From Candidatus Woesearchaeota archaeon (GTDB lineage Archaea; Nanobdellota; Nanobdellia; Woesearchaeales; JAGVYF01): 45,360 nucleotides of DNA. The stretch spans positions 1 to 45,360 of the forward strand of contig JAGVYF010000002.1 in NCBI GenBank assembly GCA_018303425.1, written 5' to 3'. Positions 24,225-33,290 of the stretch are shown here, piece by piece (positions within the stretch are counted from its first letter, which is position 1; each line of letters opens with the position of its first letter). Below the pieces are notes generated by a model. It did not search any database. It was not told where the DNA came from and was given only the letters and a program-made list of their open reading frames with translations. A program made the translations under genes and the position numbers.

Positions 24225-26117
24225 ATGGCAGACATTTTAAAAGAGATTAAAAAAATATTACCAAACGACAAAGTAAGTGATATTTGCTTTGAAGCAGCCA
24301 ACATTGTTGTTTATACAAAGGATAAAGAATATTTTTTTGATAATAAAGGAACAATAAAACAAGTTGTTGATGAATTTAAAAAAAGGGTAGAATTAAGGCC
24401 AGACCCTTCAATTACTTTAGACCCTGAAAAATCAAAAAAAATAATTGAGAAACTAATTTCAGAAGAAGCCGGAATTTCAGAAATTATATTTGATCCGCAA
24501 AGATCCAGAGTTATAATACATACAGAAAAACCAGGTTTAGCAATAGGTAAACAAGGTTCCATTCTCACAGATATACGGAAAAAAACATTATGGGTGCCGC
24601 TAATTAAAAGAACCCCTGCAATCAAATCACAATTAATTAGCGATATAAGAAATGTGCTCTACCAAAATAGCGAAGAACGCCGAAAATTTTTAGACAGGGT
24701 AGGGCATAGAATATACGACGGATGGATAAGAGAAAAAAAGAACGAGTGGGTACGTTTAACATACCTTGGAAGCGGCAGAGAAGTTGGGAGGTCATGCATC
24801 ATGCTTCAAACACCTGAATCTAGAATTTTACTTGATTGCGGCCTAAGTCCGGGAATTGATGCAGACACATACCCTTTCTTAGAAATACCTGAATTTAATG
24901 TAAACGAAATTGACGCGATTATTATTACGCACTCACATTTCGACCATACTGGTTTGATACCTATTTTAATTCGGTATGGATACAAAGGGCCAATTTATTG
25001 CACAGCGCCAACAAGAGATGTTATGTCTTTAATATTGCTGGATTCTGTAAAAATTGCAGTCAATGAAGGAAAAACCCCTTTATACAATTCTGACGAAGTG
25101 AAGGAAATGGTTAAACAAACCATTTGCCTGGATTATGAAGAAGTTACAGATATAACACCGGATGTCAGACTTACTTTATATAACTCAGGACATATTTTAG
25201 GTTCAGCAATGGCTCACTTGCATATTGGGAATGGCTTGCATAATTTAGTTTATACTGGAGACATTAAAGTTTATAGAACAAAATTATTAGAAGGGGCAAA
25301 TACCAAATTCCCCCGGTTAGAAACAATGATAATTGAATCAACTTACGGCGGAAAAGACGATTTTTCACCGAATAGAAATGATGTTGATGACAGATTAAAA
25401 GATATCATTAAAACCACAATAGCTAGAGGCGGTAAACTATTAATGCCAGTTCTTGCATCAGGTAAAGGCCAGGAAATAATGATTATAATTGAAGAGATGA
25501 TGCGTAACAAAGAGATTCCGGAAATCCCCGTATGGATTGATGGAATGGTTTGGGACATTACTGCAATTCATACCGCATACCCTGAATATTTGAACAGCAT
25601 AATTAGAAAACAAATTTTCCATAAAGATAATAACCCGTTTTTATCTCATATTTTTAAAAAAGTTGGTTCTCAAAAAGAACGTAAACAATTAATTGAAGAT
25701 AAGGGACCTTGCATAATACTCGCAACATCCGGCATGCTTACAGGGGGGCCTTCTGTACAATACCTAAAAGAACTTGCAAATGATCCAAGACATTCATTAG
25801 TTTTTTCATGTTATCAACCTGAAAACACATTAGGCAGACGTATTAAAAACGGAGAAAAAGATTTTATATTCAAAGAAAATGGAAAACAAGAAATTGTTGA
25901 ACTAAAATTAGAAGTCCACCGTTCACTTGAAATAAGCGGCCACGCAGACAGAAAAGAATTGATGAGCTTTGTTGGAAAAGTACAACCAAAACCTAAAAAA
26001 ATTATAGTTGACCATGGTGAAAGTTCAAAATGTTTAGACCTTGCTTCCAGCATCCATAAAATATATAGAATTGAAACAGTTGCGCCTAAAAATTTAGAAA
26101 CGATTCGTCTTAAATAA
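24225..26117 (+). CDS. fttA: KH-CPSF1 beta-CASP ribonuclease (aCPSF1/FttA)
   Basis: Archaeal homologue of CPSF73 that cleaves nascent RNA and ends transcription. Two N-terminal KH-like domains (residues about 1-150, including GLAIGKQGSILTDIRKKT) bind RNA. The metallo-beta-lactamase core has HSHFDHTG (near 236), SGHILGSA (near 320) and YTGDIK. The beta-CASP motifs are ESTYGG (A), PVLASGKGQE (B) and SGHADRKEL (C, near 571). All metal ligands are present and the 630-residue length is standard. It follows psmB by 38 bp and has an AGGAG-like site near 24210, so the pair may be co-transcribed. Confidence 0.97.
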   Translation: MADILKEIKKILPNDKVSDICFEAANIVVYTKDKEYFFDNKGTIKQVVDEFKKRVELRPDPSITLDPEKSKKIIEKLISEEAGISEIIFDPQRSRVIIHTEKPGLAIGKQGSILTDIRKKTLWVPLIKRTPAIKSQLISDIRNVLYQNSEERRKFLDRVGHRIYDGWIREKKNEWVRLTYLGSGREVGRSCIMLQTPESRILLDCGLSPGIDADTYPFLEIPEFNVNEIDAIIITHSHFDHTGLIPILIRYGYKGPIYCTAPTRDVMSLILLDSVKIAVNEGKTPLYNSDEVKEMVKQTICLDYEEVTDITPDVRLTLYNSGHILGSAMAHLHIGNGLHNLVYTGDIKVYRTKLLEGANTKFPRLETMIIESTYGGKDDFSPNRNDVDDRLKDIIKTTIARGGKLLMPVLASGKGQEIMIIIEEMMRNKEIPEIPVWIDGMVWDITAIHTAYPEYLNSIIRKQIFHKDNNPFLSHIFKKVGSQKERKQLIEDKGPCIILATSGMLTGGPSVQYLKELANDPRHSLVFSCYQPENTLGRRIKNGEKDFIFKENGKQEIVELKLEVHRSLEISGHADRKELMSFVGKVQPKPKKIIVDHGESSKCLDLASSIHKIYRIETVAPKNLETIRLK

Positions 26118-26372
26118 TTAATTGCATTTATTATCAAAAAGTAAAGTATATTTTTCTACTTTTTCAATGCCGCCAAAATCATAATAATCACTGCATTTGG
26201 TGTTGCAAGGCGCAGTCAATGCGACAGGATTACATTTGGCGCATGCATTTGCGCAATCTTGAATTAATAAATTAATATTCTCTTGGCTTGCCGTAGTATA
26301 CCCTGTTAAAGTTTCACTGCAGCCCGCTACTAAAACTAACAATATAAGAATAATAATTAATATTTTTATCAT
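26118..26372 (-). CDS. Small Cys-rich lipoprotein
   Basis: 84-residue predicted lipoprotein. A hydrophobic N-terminus ends in LVAGC (Cys18, lipobox), and the mature part carries six more Cys (40, 44, 47, 56, 60, 83) in a CANACAKC-type arrangement, suggesting disulfides or metal binding outside the membrane. A TATA-like CTTTATATATCC at about 26391-26402 precedes the start by about 20-30 nt. Not similar to a family I recognise. It abuts fttA tail to tail. Confidence 0.65.
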   Translation of the reverse strand: MIKILIIILILLVLVAGCSETLTGYTTASQENINLLIQDCANACAKCNPVALTAPCNTKCSDYYDFGGIEKVEKYTLLFDNKCN

Positions 26373-26494
26373 AATTATTGGTTAATTTATGGATATATAA
26401 AGATTGTGGAGAAGCTTTAAAAAAAGGTTTGAATCAATGTCCCCATGAAAAAATGACAAGACAATATATTACTGAATTTAACAAATGTTATTAA

Positions 26495-27241
26495 CTAAAA
26501 CACTTTTTGATAATTTTGATAAATCATCTTTTTACATTCTTCGGCATCTAAACTTTTGACTTCAGCAATTTTATTCACTCCTTCAACAACATTGGCAGGT
26601 TCATTACCCTTGCCGTTAACTATCCCCAGATATGGAGAATCAGTTTCTGTTAAAATTTGCCCAATTGGCAATTCTTCAACAATTCTTTGAAAATGCATAG
26701 ATTTAACAATATTTGTTGGAATTGAAAAATAATAACCATGATCTCTTGCCTGCTTTGTCAAAGATAAACGGCCGCCAAAACAATGCATAATAACTTTCTT
26801 AATCGAGGAACTCTCAAGCATGGAAATAACATCGACTTCAGCTTTCCGTGAATGTACAATTATAGGTTTCCTAATTTTCTCGCACAATTTAATTACTTTT
26901 GAAAAAATTTCGCGTTGTTCTTTATTCTTTGTTTGATCCCAATAATAATCAAGACCAACTTCGCCAACTGCTACAATTTGGTCTCTTGCTCCATAAATAT
27001 ACTTTAATTCCGCGTCAATCTCTTCAGATTTCAGTTTTAATGCATCTATTGGATATAAACCAAGAGCAGCTTTTACAATAGAATATTCTTTTACTAATTT
27101 TAATGCAGTTCGATTAGTTTTCGGATTAATCCCATTCGTAATTATCGCTTTCAATCCGGCATTCTTTGCATTTTCAATTATAACCCGTAAATCATTACTG
27201 TCAAAATGATCCAAGTGCGCATGTACATCTACATACATCAT
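26495..27241 (-). CDS. tatD: TatD-family metal-dependent hydrolase
   Basis: 248-residue TIM-barrel hydrolase of the TatD family (3'-5' exonuclease or D-aminoacyl-tRNA deacylase activity is known for members). Metal ligands are visible in VDVHAHLDH (two His), VGEVGLDYY (Glu), IIVHSRKA (His), MHCFGG (His) and TETDSPYL (Asp). The length is typical. Its start overlaps the stop of the upstream phosphodiester glycosidase-like gene by 4 bp (ATGA), implying coupled translation, although no functional link is obvious. Confidence 0.92.
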   Translation of the reverse strand: MMYVDVHAHLDHFDSNDLRVIIENAKNAGLKAIITNGINPKTNRTALKLVKEYSIVKAALGLYPIDALKLKSEEIDAELKYIYGARDQIVAVGEVGLDYYWDQTKNKEQREIFSKVIKLCEKIRKPIIVHSRKAEVDVISMLESSSIKKVIMHCFGGRLSLTKQARDHGYYFSIPTNIVKSMHFQRIVEELPIGQILTETDSPYLGIVNGKGNEPANVVEGVNKIAEVKSLDAEECKKMIYQNYQKVF

Positions 27242-28188
27242 TCCACCACCACAATTCCATTAACAATGTTTCGTTGTGTGCCATGTATTAAATAATTATC
27301 CTTTCTAATATGTCCCGTTTTGTTATACGTTTTATCAAGCACCATCTGAACAGAGCTACCTGAATCAAGACACATCGCAGATTTAACCCCAAGTTTCATT
27401 AAAATATCTGACAATTTATCAATTGTAGTTTTTGCAGTTGTTAACATCAAAAAATTTCCATGCCCAGTAATGGCAATTGCCGATCTATATTTAGATTTTA
27501 AATGATAATTATCAAACTGTTCATTTATCCTTGCCCTTTCCCAAACATTTACACCTTCAGAAACCAACATCCACCCTGCCGTTAAAAAATAGTCAGCATT
27601 GGAAATATCATTAAAGTAACCAATTTTAGGAATACCTTCTGAATCAATCAAAAGAGAAGCTCTATTTTTATAATCCGGATAACCTGGTTTAGGCTTCCAA
27701 TTTGTTTTAACGGTAGATATTGCAATCATATCCTTTTTAAATTCAGTTTTACGTTGAATCCTCCTGCCGTTTACTACTTCTCTCCCAACTATATGATAAG
27801 TCTCAGTATTAAAAAAACTGCCGTTAATAGCAGCTAATACATTTTCACCGCTTTGAATTTCGTATGCCGAAACAATTTGCTCAAGCTTTTGACCTTTAGG
27901 CGCAAACTCTCTTACTTTATCCTCTTCAGAATCCTCTTCAGAATTAAAATCAGGTAAATATGGACAAACCGCAGATGCAACTTTTATTTTATGCTTCCAT
28001 GGACTTCTTAAAAAAGCGTGCATTTCTACACCACCATATTTAATCTTTTGATAAACACCCTGCCTAGAATCCATTATTTGTTCAATTAGCCATTCCTTTT
28101 TAGAAGGTTCACCAATAACTGAAATAGGAGAAAACGTTAAATACGCTCCCAAACTTAACGAAATCACCTTCTTTGTTAAATTAAACAT
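27238..28188 (-). CDS. Phosphodiester glycosidase (NAGPA) family exported protein
   Basis: 316 residues with an N-terminal signal peptide (about 1-26, ending near VIG). The C-terminal two thirds show the NAGPA/DUF2233 pattern: LAAINGSFFN, SAIAITGHGNFLML and KSAMCLDSGSSVQMVLD. Family members remove N-acetylglucosamine from phosphodiester-linked sugars or act on exopolysaccharide. Here it would act at the cell surface, possibly on glycan linked to the S-layer or lipids; that is inference. An acidic run (SEEDSEEDK, near residue 80) is unusual. It precedes tatD with a 4-bp overlap and lies 26 bp after the RNA methyltransferase gene. Confidence 0.8.
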   Translation of the reverse strand: MFNLTKKVISLSLGAYLTFSPISVIGEPSKKEWLIEQIMDSRQGVYQKIKYGGVEMHAFLRSPWKHKIKVASAVCPYLPDFNSEEDSEEDKVREFAPKGQKLEQIVSAYEIQSGENVLAAINGSFFNTETYHIVGREVVNGRRIQRKTEFKKDMIAISTVKTNWKPKPGYPDYKNRASLLIDSEGIPKIGYFNDISNADYFLTAGWMLVSEGVNVWERARINEQFDNYHLKSKYRSAIAITGHGNFLMLTTAKTTIDKLSDILMKLGVKSAMCLDSGSSVQMVLDKTYNKTGHIRKDNYLIHGTQRNIVNGIVVVE

Positions 28189-28214
28189 GCTATAATAAGA
28201 ATCATGCCACTATT

Positions 28215-29159
28215 TTAAATTTTTCGTATCTTAGCAACAAAAAATCCTTCGGTATCATTATCTTGAGGATATATCCTCAAACATTTCTTAACTTCGGGAT
28301 TAAACATTTTTCCTTCAAATGCAAAAACAGCAGGGCCTCGTTTAATCTCCATTTCAATATCTTCTAACTTCGCGTTTGAATATTTATCAAGCAACCATGA
28401 TATCACAGCTTCATTTTCATCAGGCTCTAATGTGCAGGTAGAATAAACCAATACGCCCCCTTTTTTAAGGTTTTCAAAAGCAATTTCAATAAGTCTTCTC
28501 TGTTGTCCAGCAACAGCAAAGACTGAATTAGGATTCCAATCACGAATAGTGCGCAAAGATTTTCTTATAGTTCCCGTGCCTGAACAGGGCGCATCCACCA
28601 AAATTTTATCAAACTCAAATCCTTTGAATCTCCAGCCCTGCATCAAAGTGATTATTGTATTTGAAACACCGCATCTTTGCAGATTAATCCCTAATGGGGC
28701 TAACCTTTTACCAGATACGTCATTAGCAATTAATACTCCTTTATTTTCCATATATTGCGCAATCTGTGAAGCTTTGCTACCGGGGGCGGCGCACATATCT
28801 AAAACTACCTCTCCCGGTTGCGGGCAAAGAACAACTGGCGGAATCATTGAAGCAGCTTCCTGCACATATATATAACCTAAAGAATGTTCAATCAAATTGC
28901 CTATGTCAGTTCTTTCCCCTTTAATCCAAAAACCTTCTTTGCACCAGGGTACCGGTTCAAGTGTCCAATCTTTTTCTAATCTGTTTACTAACTCTTTAAC
29001 TGAAATTTTTAAAGTATTAACCCTAATGCATTTACGAAGCCAGGCTAATGAATACTTTCTAAATATATCATAATCTTCACCAAGTAAAGCTTTATAACGT
29101 TCTTCAAATTTAGGCTTAAATTCAATACTTTTCCAACCGGGTAACATAGAAAGTCCCAT
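28215..29159 (-). CDS. NOL1/NOP2/Sun-family RNA m5C methyltransferase
   Basis: 314-residue SAM-dependent methyltransferase that makes 5-methylcytosine in tRNA or rRNA. SAM motif I is LDMCAAPGSKASQIAQYM (near 119). The two catalytic cysteines lie in DAPCSGTGTIRKS (motif IV, near 192) and YSTCTLEPDENE (motif VI, near 242). The N-terminal domain with CIRVNTLK is the family RNA-recognition region; no PUA domain is apparent. Which RNA is modified cannot be told; archaeal members act at tRNA C48/C49 or on rRNA. Confidence 0.92.
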   Translation of the reverse strand: MGLSMLPGWKSIEFKPKFEERYKALLGEDYDIFRKYSLAWLRKCIRVNTLKISVKELVNRLEKDWTLEPVPWCKEGFWIKGERTDIGNLIEHSLGYIYVQEAASMIPPVVLCPQPGEVVLDMCAAPGSKASQIAQYMENKGVLIANDVSGKRLAPLGINLQRCGVSNTIITLMQGWRFKGFEFDKILVDAPCSGTGTIRKSLRTIRDWNPNSVFAVAGQQRRLIEIAFENLKKGGVLVYSTCTLEPDENEAVISWLLDKYSNAKLEDIEMEIKRGPAVFAFEGKMFNPEVKKCLRIYPQDNDTEGFFVAKIRKI

Positions 29160-29212
29160 ATAAGCATTGTAACCTAAGCCATATTAAAAAGCTTTCCCTA
29201 AACTTGTGTTGC

Positions 29213-29334
29213 CTAAAAAGTCCATTGTCTGTATATTAGTATCTAAAAATCCATTTAATCTCTGCAATGATTCTCTTGCTCATCTAATTAAATGTGAGCA
29301 TACTAATCGAAAATAGAACGACTTTGGATAATAC
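29213..29334. repeat. Dispersed A-B-C repeat (locus Q)
   Basis: Module A (AAAAAGTCCATTGTCTGTAT, 29215-29234), a B-like stretch (TGCAATGATTCTCTTGCTC) and module C (TACTAATCGAAAATAGAACG..., 29301-29334) appear in the same order and spacing as at 16475-16595. The rest of the gap (29335-29448) contains an inverted repeat, CCATTTTCC (about 29357) / GGAAAATGG (about 29390-29398), just downstream of the PRC-barrel gene on the minus strand, possibly a terminator hairpin. Confidence 0.55.
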
Positions 29335-29448
29335 ACCATTTTCCGCTCATTAAATAATTAAATATCAACCCCCTGTAAACACAGAGATGGAAAATGGAAT
29401 TCTATAAAACCACTAAATTAAAAAAACATAAAAAAATAAATAGTAAGT

Positions 29449-29715
29449 TTACTCTTCTTCAGAATTATAATTAGGCACAGCCATTTTATTTACAATTAAA
29501 ATATCGCCAATTGAACGTACATATTGATGAGGAACAATTACCCCTTTAGCACTGCCTAAAACTTTGTTTAAGAAAGAATTTTTAGTAGCCCTAATTTTCC
29601 AACCAAATAATTTATTATTAGCAATAATCGATTCTTCAACTTCACCAAAATAATCCCCTTCATCAGTATAAACAGGCATATTTTGAGTTTGACTTAGTTT
29701 TTTAGTTTTTAACAT
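29449..29715 (-). CDS. PRC-barrel domain protein
   Basis: 88-residue single PRC-barrel domain, a small beta barrel found in RNA-processing and photosystem proteins and in many archaeal stand-alone proteins of unknown role. The pattern MPVYTDEGDYFGEVEESII ... GVIVPHQYVRSIGDILIV is characteristic. The C-terminus is acidic (NSEEE). Divergent from the DUF1385 gene, with separate TATA-like sequences in the shared 106-bp gap. Confidence 0.8.
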   Translation of the reverse strand: MLKTKKLSQTQNMPVYTDEGDYFGEVEESIIANNKLFGWKIRATKNSFLNKVLGSAKGVIVPHQYVRSIGDILIVNKMAVPNYNSEEE

Positions 29716-29821
29716 AATTTACCACCCGCAATGATTATATGAAATTATAATATATCTATGTTTATAAAATTATCGGAACAAGATAAGAAGTTTTTTATAC
29801 AACATATAGATTGCAATCAAT

Positions 29822-30679
29822 ATGAAACCAATAATCGGCGGACAAGCAGTAATTGATGGAGTTATGATGAAAGGCCCAAGACATTATGCAATATCAATAA
29901 AAAAAACAAATGGTAATATAAAAACTAAAACTGAATCACTAAACAACCGCCACTTTAAACCCTTCAAATGGCCTATTATCAGAGGTTTCGTTAACTTAGT
30001 GGATATGTTAATATTAGGACTTAAAAGCCTGCAATGGAGCGCTAATGAACAAGATAATACAAATGAGGAAATAGGCTGGAAAGAATACGCTTTTTTACTT
30101 GCAACTTCATTGGGTTTTGCTATCGGGCTATTTATAATATTCCCATTATTTCTTACAAAATTAATTACAAACTCAAAAGGTTTAGCATTTAATGTAATTG
30201 AAGGATTATTAAGAATATTGATTTTCGTAATATATTTGTTAATAATAGGTTTAATGAAAGATATTCAAATACTATTTCAATATCACGGCGCAGAACATAA
30301 AGCAGTAAACTGTTATGAGGCAGGTGAAAAATTAACTCTCAAAAATGCAGAAAAATTTACTACGTCCCATCCTAGGTGCGGTACCTCATTCATATTAATT
30401 GTCTTAATACTCTCAATTGTGCTTTTTTCAGTAATCACAAGTGAATTATGGTTAGTCAAGTTTTTGGTAAGAATATTTTTTATTCCCTTAATTGCCGGTA
30501 TATCATATGAAATACTTCATTATAGCACAAAAAATAAAAGTAACCCTATTCTTAACATGTGTATAACCCCTGGATTATATTTACAACGCCTTACAACTAG
30601 AGAACCTACCAAAATCCAATTAGAAGTTGCGTTAGAATCATTGACATCAGTACTTGACAAAACATTAAAAAGCGTCTAA
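29822..30679 (+). CDS. DUF1385/YqhQ-like membrane protein
   Basis: 285-residue protein starting IGGQAVIDGVMMKGPRHYAI, the hallmark of DUF1385 (COG3872). Four or so transmembrane segments lie at about 85-110, 128-150, 188-210 and 213-235. The conserved block YHGAEHKAVNCYEAGEKL between helices and SHPRCGTSF suggest a metal-binding or enzymatic site. The function of the family is not established. A TATA-like TTTTTATACAAC lies about 28 nt before the ATG (leaderless). The 3' end overlaps the convergent zinc-ribbon gene by 15 bp. Confidence 0.85.
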   Translation: MKPIIGGQAVIDGVMMKGPRHYAISIKKTNGNIKTKTESLNNRHFKPFKWPIIRGFVNLVDMLILGLKSLQWSANEQDNTNEEIGWKEYAFLLATSLGFAIGLFIIFPLFLTKLITNSKGLAFNVIEGLLRILIFVIYLLIIGLMKDIQILFQYHGAEHKAVNCYEAGEKLTLKNAEKFTTSHPRCGTSFILIVLILSIVLFSVITSELWLVKFLVRIFFIPLIAGISYEILHYSTKNKSNPILNMCITPGLYLQRLTTREPTKIQLEVALESLTSVLDKTLKSV

Positions 30680-30814
30680 CTCTTCAAGTATATGTTTTTT
30701 CACAGACATAGTTCCTTCAGTTCCGCAATAAGGACATCTAACAAAAGGCTTATCTCTCTCTTTTTTATAAGGTTCCATTTCAAAATTGCACTTACTGCAC
30801 TTGAATTTTACCAT
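30665..30814 (-). CDS. 49-residue zinc-ribbon protein
   Basis: Small rubredoxin-like or zinc-ribbon protein with CSKC (Cys6/9) and CPYC (Cys27/30) pairs in a spacing that forms one zinc knuckle fold. The C-terminal helix is KKHILEELDAF. Similar short archaeal proteins occur widely, and some relate to RpoP/TFIIS-like ribbons. Its stop lies within the end of the DUF1385 gene on the other strand. Confidence 0.7.
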   Translation of the reverse strand: MVKFKCSKCNFEMEPYKKERDKPFVRCPYCGTEGTMSVKKHILEELDAF

Positions 30815-30851
30815 GTTTCATCTAAAAACGTCTAAGTTTAAAAAGTTTTCC

Positions 30852-31709
30852 CTAAAGCAAAAACAATATCCAATTACCTAATACTAACGTAACCACATAA
30901 GCGATTAAAAAACTAGGAATAAAAGGTATACCTTCTTTAATCAAAATAAGATTAATTTTTTTCTTTTTATATAACTCGTTTAATATGCTGATTTGTTTTT
31001 TATTTATTCCCAAATCACTCGGTCCAGCTATTTTTTTTCCATTACTCAAAATGTCTTCAGCTATCCAATCACCTTCAGTCAACATTGACGGCAAAACTTT
31101 TTTTAACATTGCCACATTTTCAATAACCTTTGTATAAACCCACATATAAAACATTAAAGGTGATGCTAATGATAATAACCATAAAGGATACCTAAATTCA
31201 ATTAAAAAAAATGAAGATACTAACGAAATTAAACTAATCACAAATATAGGAATCTTAAAAGCATTTGCTCTCCTTGTTTTTAGAACCTGAACAAATTCAT
31301 GCCCTGTTTTTGACCAATTCGCAATAAACAGGTAAAATGTCCAAACAAGTCCATAAATACTTCCAAAAATAACTAAATTAAACAAAAAGATGAAAAATAA
31401 TTGAACCTCGGCATTAAAAGTTAACCCAAAAACTGCACCAAGCCCCATCAAAAGTTTGGCATCACCCCCGCCCCATTGTCCTGTATAAAACAACAAACAA
31501 GCCAACAAAAACGCTACGCCAAGGCCCAGCAATCCACTTAAAAAAATATTGTAATCATACAAATATACTGAATAAATACCCCTCAATGAAATAACACCCA
31601 AAATTAGCCCGTAATTTAACCAATCCGGCACTTCCCGATTTTTCAAATCCGTTAGAGAACCTGCTAAAATTACAATAAATCCCAATATAAATAGTATTAA
31701 ATCATACAT
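30852..31709 (-). CDS. Archaeal prepilin/preflagellin peptidase (A24 family)
   Basis: 285-residue membrane aspartyl protease that trims class III signal peptides of archaellins and type IV pilins. The first catalytic Asp is in GSLTDLKNREVPDWLNYG (near 21) and the second in the GGGDAKLLMGLG (GxGD) motif near 82. About seven hydrophobic helices are visible. A soluble insert (about residues 205-260) between the last two helices is larger than in bacterial PilD and resembles the archaeal EppA/FlaK lineage. No pilin or archaellum genes are in the window. Confidence 0.88.
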   Translation of the reverse strand: MYDLILFILGFIVILAGSLTDLKNREVPDWLNYGLILGVISLRGIYSVYLYDYNIFLSGLLGLGVAFLLACLLFYTGQWGGGDAKLLMGLGAVFGLTFNAEVQLFFIFLFNLVIFGSIYGLVWTFYLFIANWSKTGHEFVQVLKTRRANAFKIPIFVISLISLVSSFFLIEFRYPLWLLSLASPLMFYMWVYTKVIENVAMLKKVLPSMLTEGDWIAEDILSNGKKIAGPSDLGINKKQISILNELYKKKKINLILIKEGIPFIPSFLIAYVVTLVLGNWILFLL

Positions 31710-31763
31710 AATATACTGTAATGCCTAAAAAAGTTTATAAATATTCTTATAGTTGAAACCTTA

Positions 31764-31823
31764 ATGACAGATATAACTAAAAAAGTGAAGGGTTTATTCA
31801 AATGGATTAAAAGCAATAGTTAA
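31764..31823 (+). CDS. Candidate 19-residue micro-ORF
   Basis: ATG-initiated, 20 codons (MTDITKKVKGLFKWIKSNS), basic and potentially amphipathic. A TATA-like TTTATAAATA at about 31734-31743 lies 25-30 nt before the ATG, the same spacing as true leaderless genes here. No similarity is recognised. It could instead be an ncRNA start. Expression is unproven. Confidence 0.3.
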   Translation: MTDITKKVKGLFKWIKSNS

Positions 31824-31923
31824 ATATAATAAACAAACCACAATATAATTAAGACGCTAATTCTAAAAATACCGATTTAACCAATCAGATAGATTTATAA
31901 ATATTGTTGCCCCATTAAAAATA

Positions 31924-32574
31924 ATGAAAATTATAGACATTATTAAAAAAAGAAGATCAATTCGTGAATTTTTAGATAAACAAGTTGAATTTCATAAAAT
32001 TGTAGACGTAATTGAAGCAGGTATGCATGCGCCAAGCGCAGGTAATTTGCAAAACTGGAAATTTATAATTATAAGAGATCAAGAAAAAAGAGAACAGATT
32101 GCAGAAGCATGTGTAGAACAATATTGGATTTCTCTGGCGCCTGTTATGATTATAATATGTTCAGAAAATGAAAGAGCTGAACGATATTATGAAGAAAGAG
32201 GAGTTAATTTTTATAATATTCAAAATTGCGCAGCAGCTGCGCAAAATATGTTATTAATGGCAACAGAATTAGGACTTTCATCATGCTGGATTGGCGCATT
32301 TAACGAAGACAGAATCAAATCTTTGTTATTAATACCAGAAAACGTTAAAATTAATATAATCTTGCCAATCGGTTATTCAAACACTAAACCTGAAGAAAAA
32401 CACATGTTAGATATTAAAGAATTATTTTATTATGAGGAATGGGGAATTAAAATTAAAAATATTCATAAGATTATGGGAATTGAAACTGCAACCTTCAAAG
32501 ATATTATATTAAAGGGAAAAGAATTAATTAATTTAACGAGTCAAAAAATTTCTGAAACTTTGCATCCTAAATAA
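31924..32574 (+). CDS. Nitroreductase-family flavoprotein
   Basis: 216-residue FMN-dependent oxidoreductase. The start IIKKRRSIREFLDKQV has the Arg-Ser-x-Arg FMN phosphate site, and APSAGNLQNWKFIII and LGLSSCWIGAF are the other cofactor-binding blocks. The last 45 residues extend beyond the usual fold with no recognisable domain. The role is unclear (quinone, nitro-compound or other reductions). A TATA-like TTTATAAATA at about 31892-31901 gives leaderless spacing to the ATG. Confidence 0.9.
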   Translation: MKIIDIIKKRRSIREFLDKQVEFHKIVDVIEAGMHAPSAGNLQNWKFIIIRDQEKREQIAEACVEQYWISLAPVMIIICSENERAERYYEERGVNFYNIQNCAAAAQNMLLMATELGLSSCWIGAFNEDRIKSLLLIPENVKINIILPIGYSNTKPEEKHMLDIKELFYYEEWGIKIKNIHKIMGIETATFKDIILKGKELINLTSQKISETLHPK

Positions 32575-32775
32575 TCATAACAAAAATTTCAAGATATCAA
32601 ATTAAAATAACACTATTGCCCAATACATCCAAAAAAATGGCAAAATCATTTTTTAGGCCCATAACTAAATAGTTCTTAAATAATTACTTAATAATAATTA
32701 TAATCTTGTTATAAATTAAGAATAAAATAATTTAAGATAAATGGAATCCTAAATTTAAATTCTCAAAATTAAACT

Positions 32776-32907
32776 TTAATAATTGTCATCTTCAACGCTT
32801 TCTTTGCAATATTCACAATAACCTGACTCTTCAACTTCTGCCCCGCACAAAGGACATTCAAAACTTGAAGGTACCTCTTCTTCTTCTTCAAATTCCTCAA
32901 AATACAT
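32776..32907 (-). CDS. 43-residue acidic zinc-ribbon protein
   Basis: The start MYFEEFEEEEEVPSSF is highly acidic, followed by CPLCG (Cys18/21) and CEYC (Cys31/34), a complete zinc-ribbon pair. It ends EDDNY. The ATG is preceded by a GGGGTGA ribosome-binding site. The role is unknown; the acidic tail could contact basic proteins such as histones or ribosomal proteins. It lies alone in a 700-bp region before tRNA-Val. Confidence 0.65.
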   Translation of the reverse strand: MYFEEFEEEEEVPSSFECPLCGAEVEESGYCEYCKESVEDDNY

Positions 32908-33151
32908 ACATTTCACCCCTTTTAAAAAATTTTAATTCTTTATTTTTACCCAAATTTTGTTCAATTTTCTGAAAATTTAAGATAAGATTGCGTAGCAATA
33001 AAAAATAGAATGAATTTATAATGGATAATACCATATTTGTTCTATCACCTTATAAAAAAATTGACCGAGGATATTTATATACTTTTGTTTTATTGAAGAG
33101 TATAGAAAGAAAATAGTTTTATATATGATGTAAGATTACCTCATATATGTT

Positions 33152-33175
33152 AGAGGCGATGGTCTAGCTGCACAA
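33152..33175 (+). repeat. tRNA-Val-like 5' fragment
   Basis: GAGGCGATGGTCTAGCTGC resembles the first 19 nt of tRNA-Val (GGGGCTATGGTCTAGTGGC), about 14 of 19 matching. It lies 140 bp upstream of the real gene and 25-30 nt after a strong TATA-like TTTATATATG (33118-33127). No partner 3' acceptor is found in 33175-33290. The fragment and following spacer may be the leader of the tRNA-Val transcript, since no TATA lies closer to that gene. Confidence 0.4.
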
Positions 33176-33290
33176 CCTTTTTAAAAACTCAAGAACAAAG
33201 TTCTGGGCGCATAAGCAAAGTTTATTGCGAGCTTAACCAAACAACCCGGTATGATTTGCATTCGCAAACCATAACGACAAACAGCAAAAT

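Noticed and set aside
26378-26494. A 38-codon TTG-start frame on the plus strand with three Cys, ending just before the tatD stop.
   Set aside because: The only TATA-like box fits the minus-strand lipoprotein gene, there is no ribosome-binding site, and no similarity is recognised. It could be a gene relic.
33150-33290. A complete multi-intron tRNA starting at the Val-like fragment.
   Set aside because: No complementary 3' acceptor strand or T arm could be found before tRNA-Val begins.
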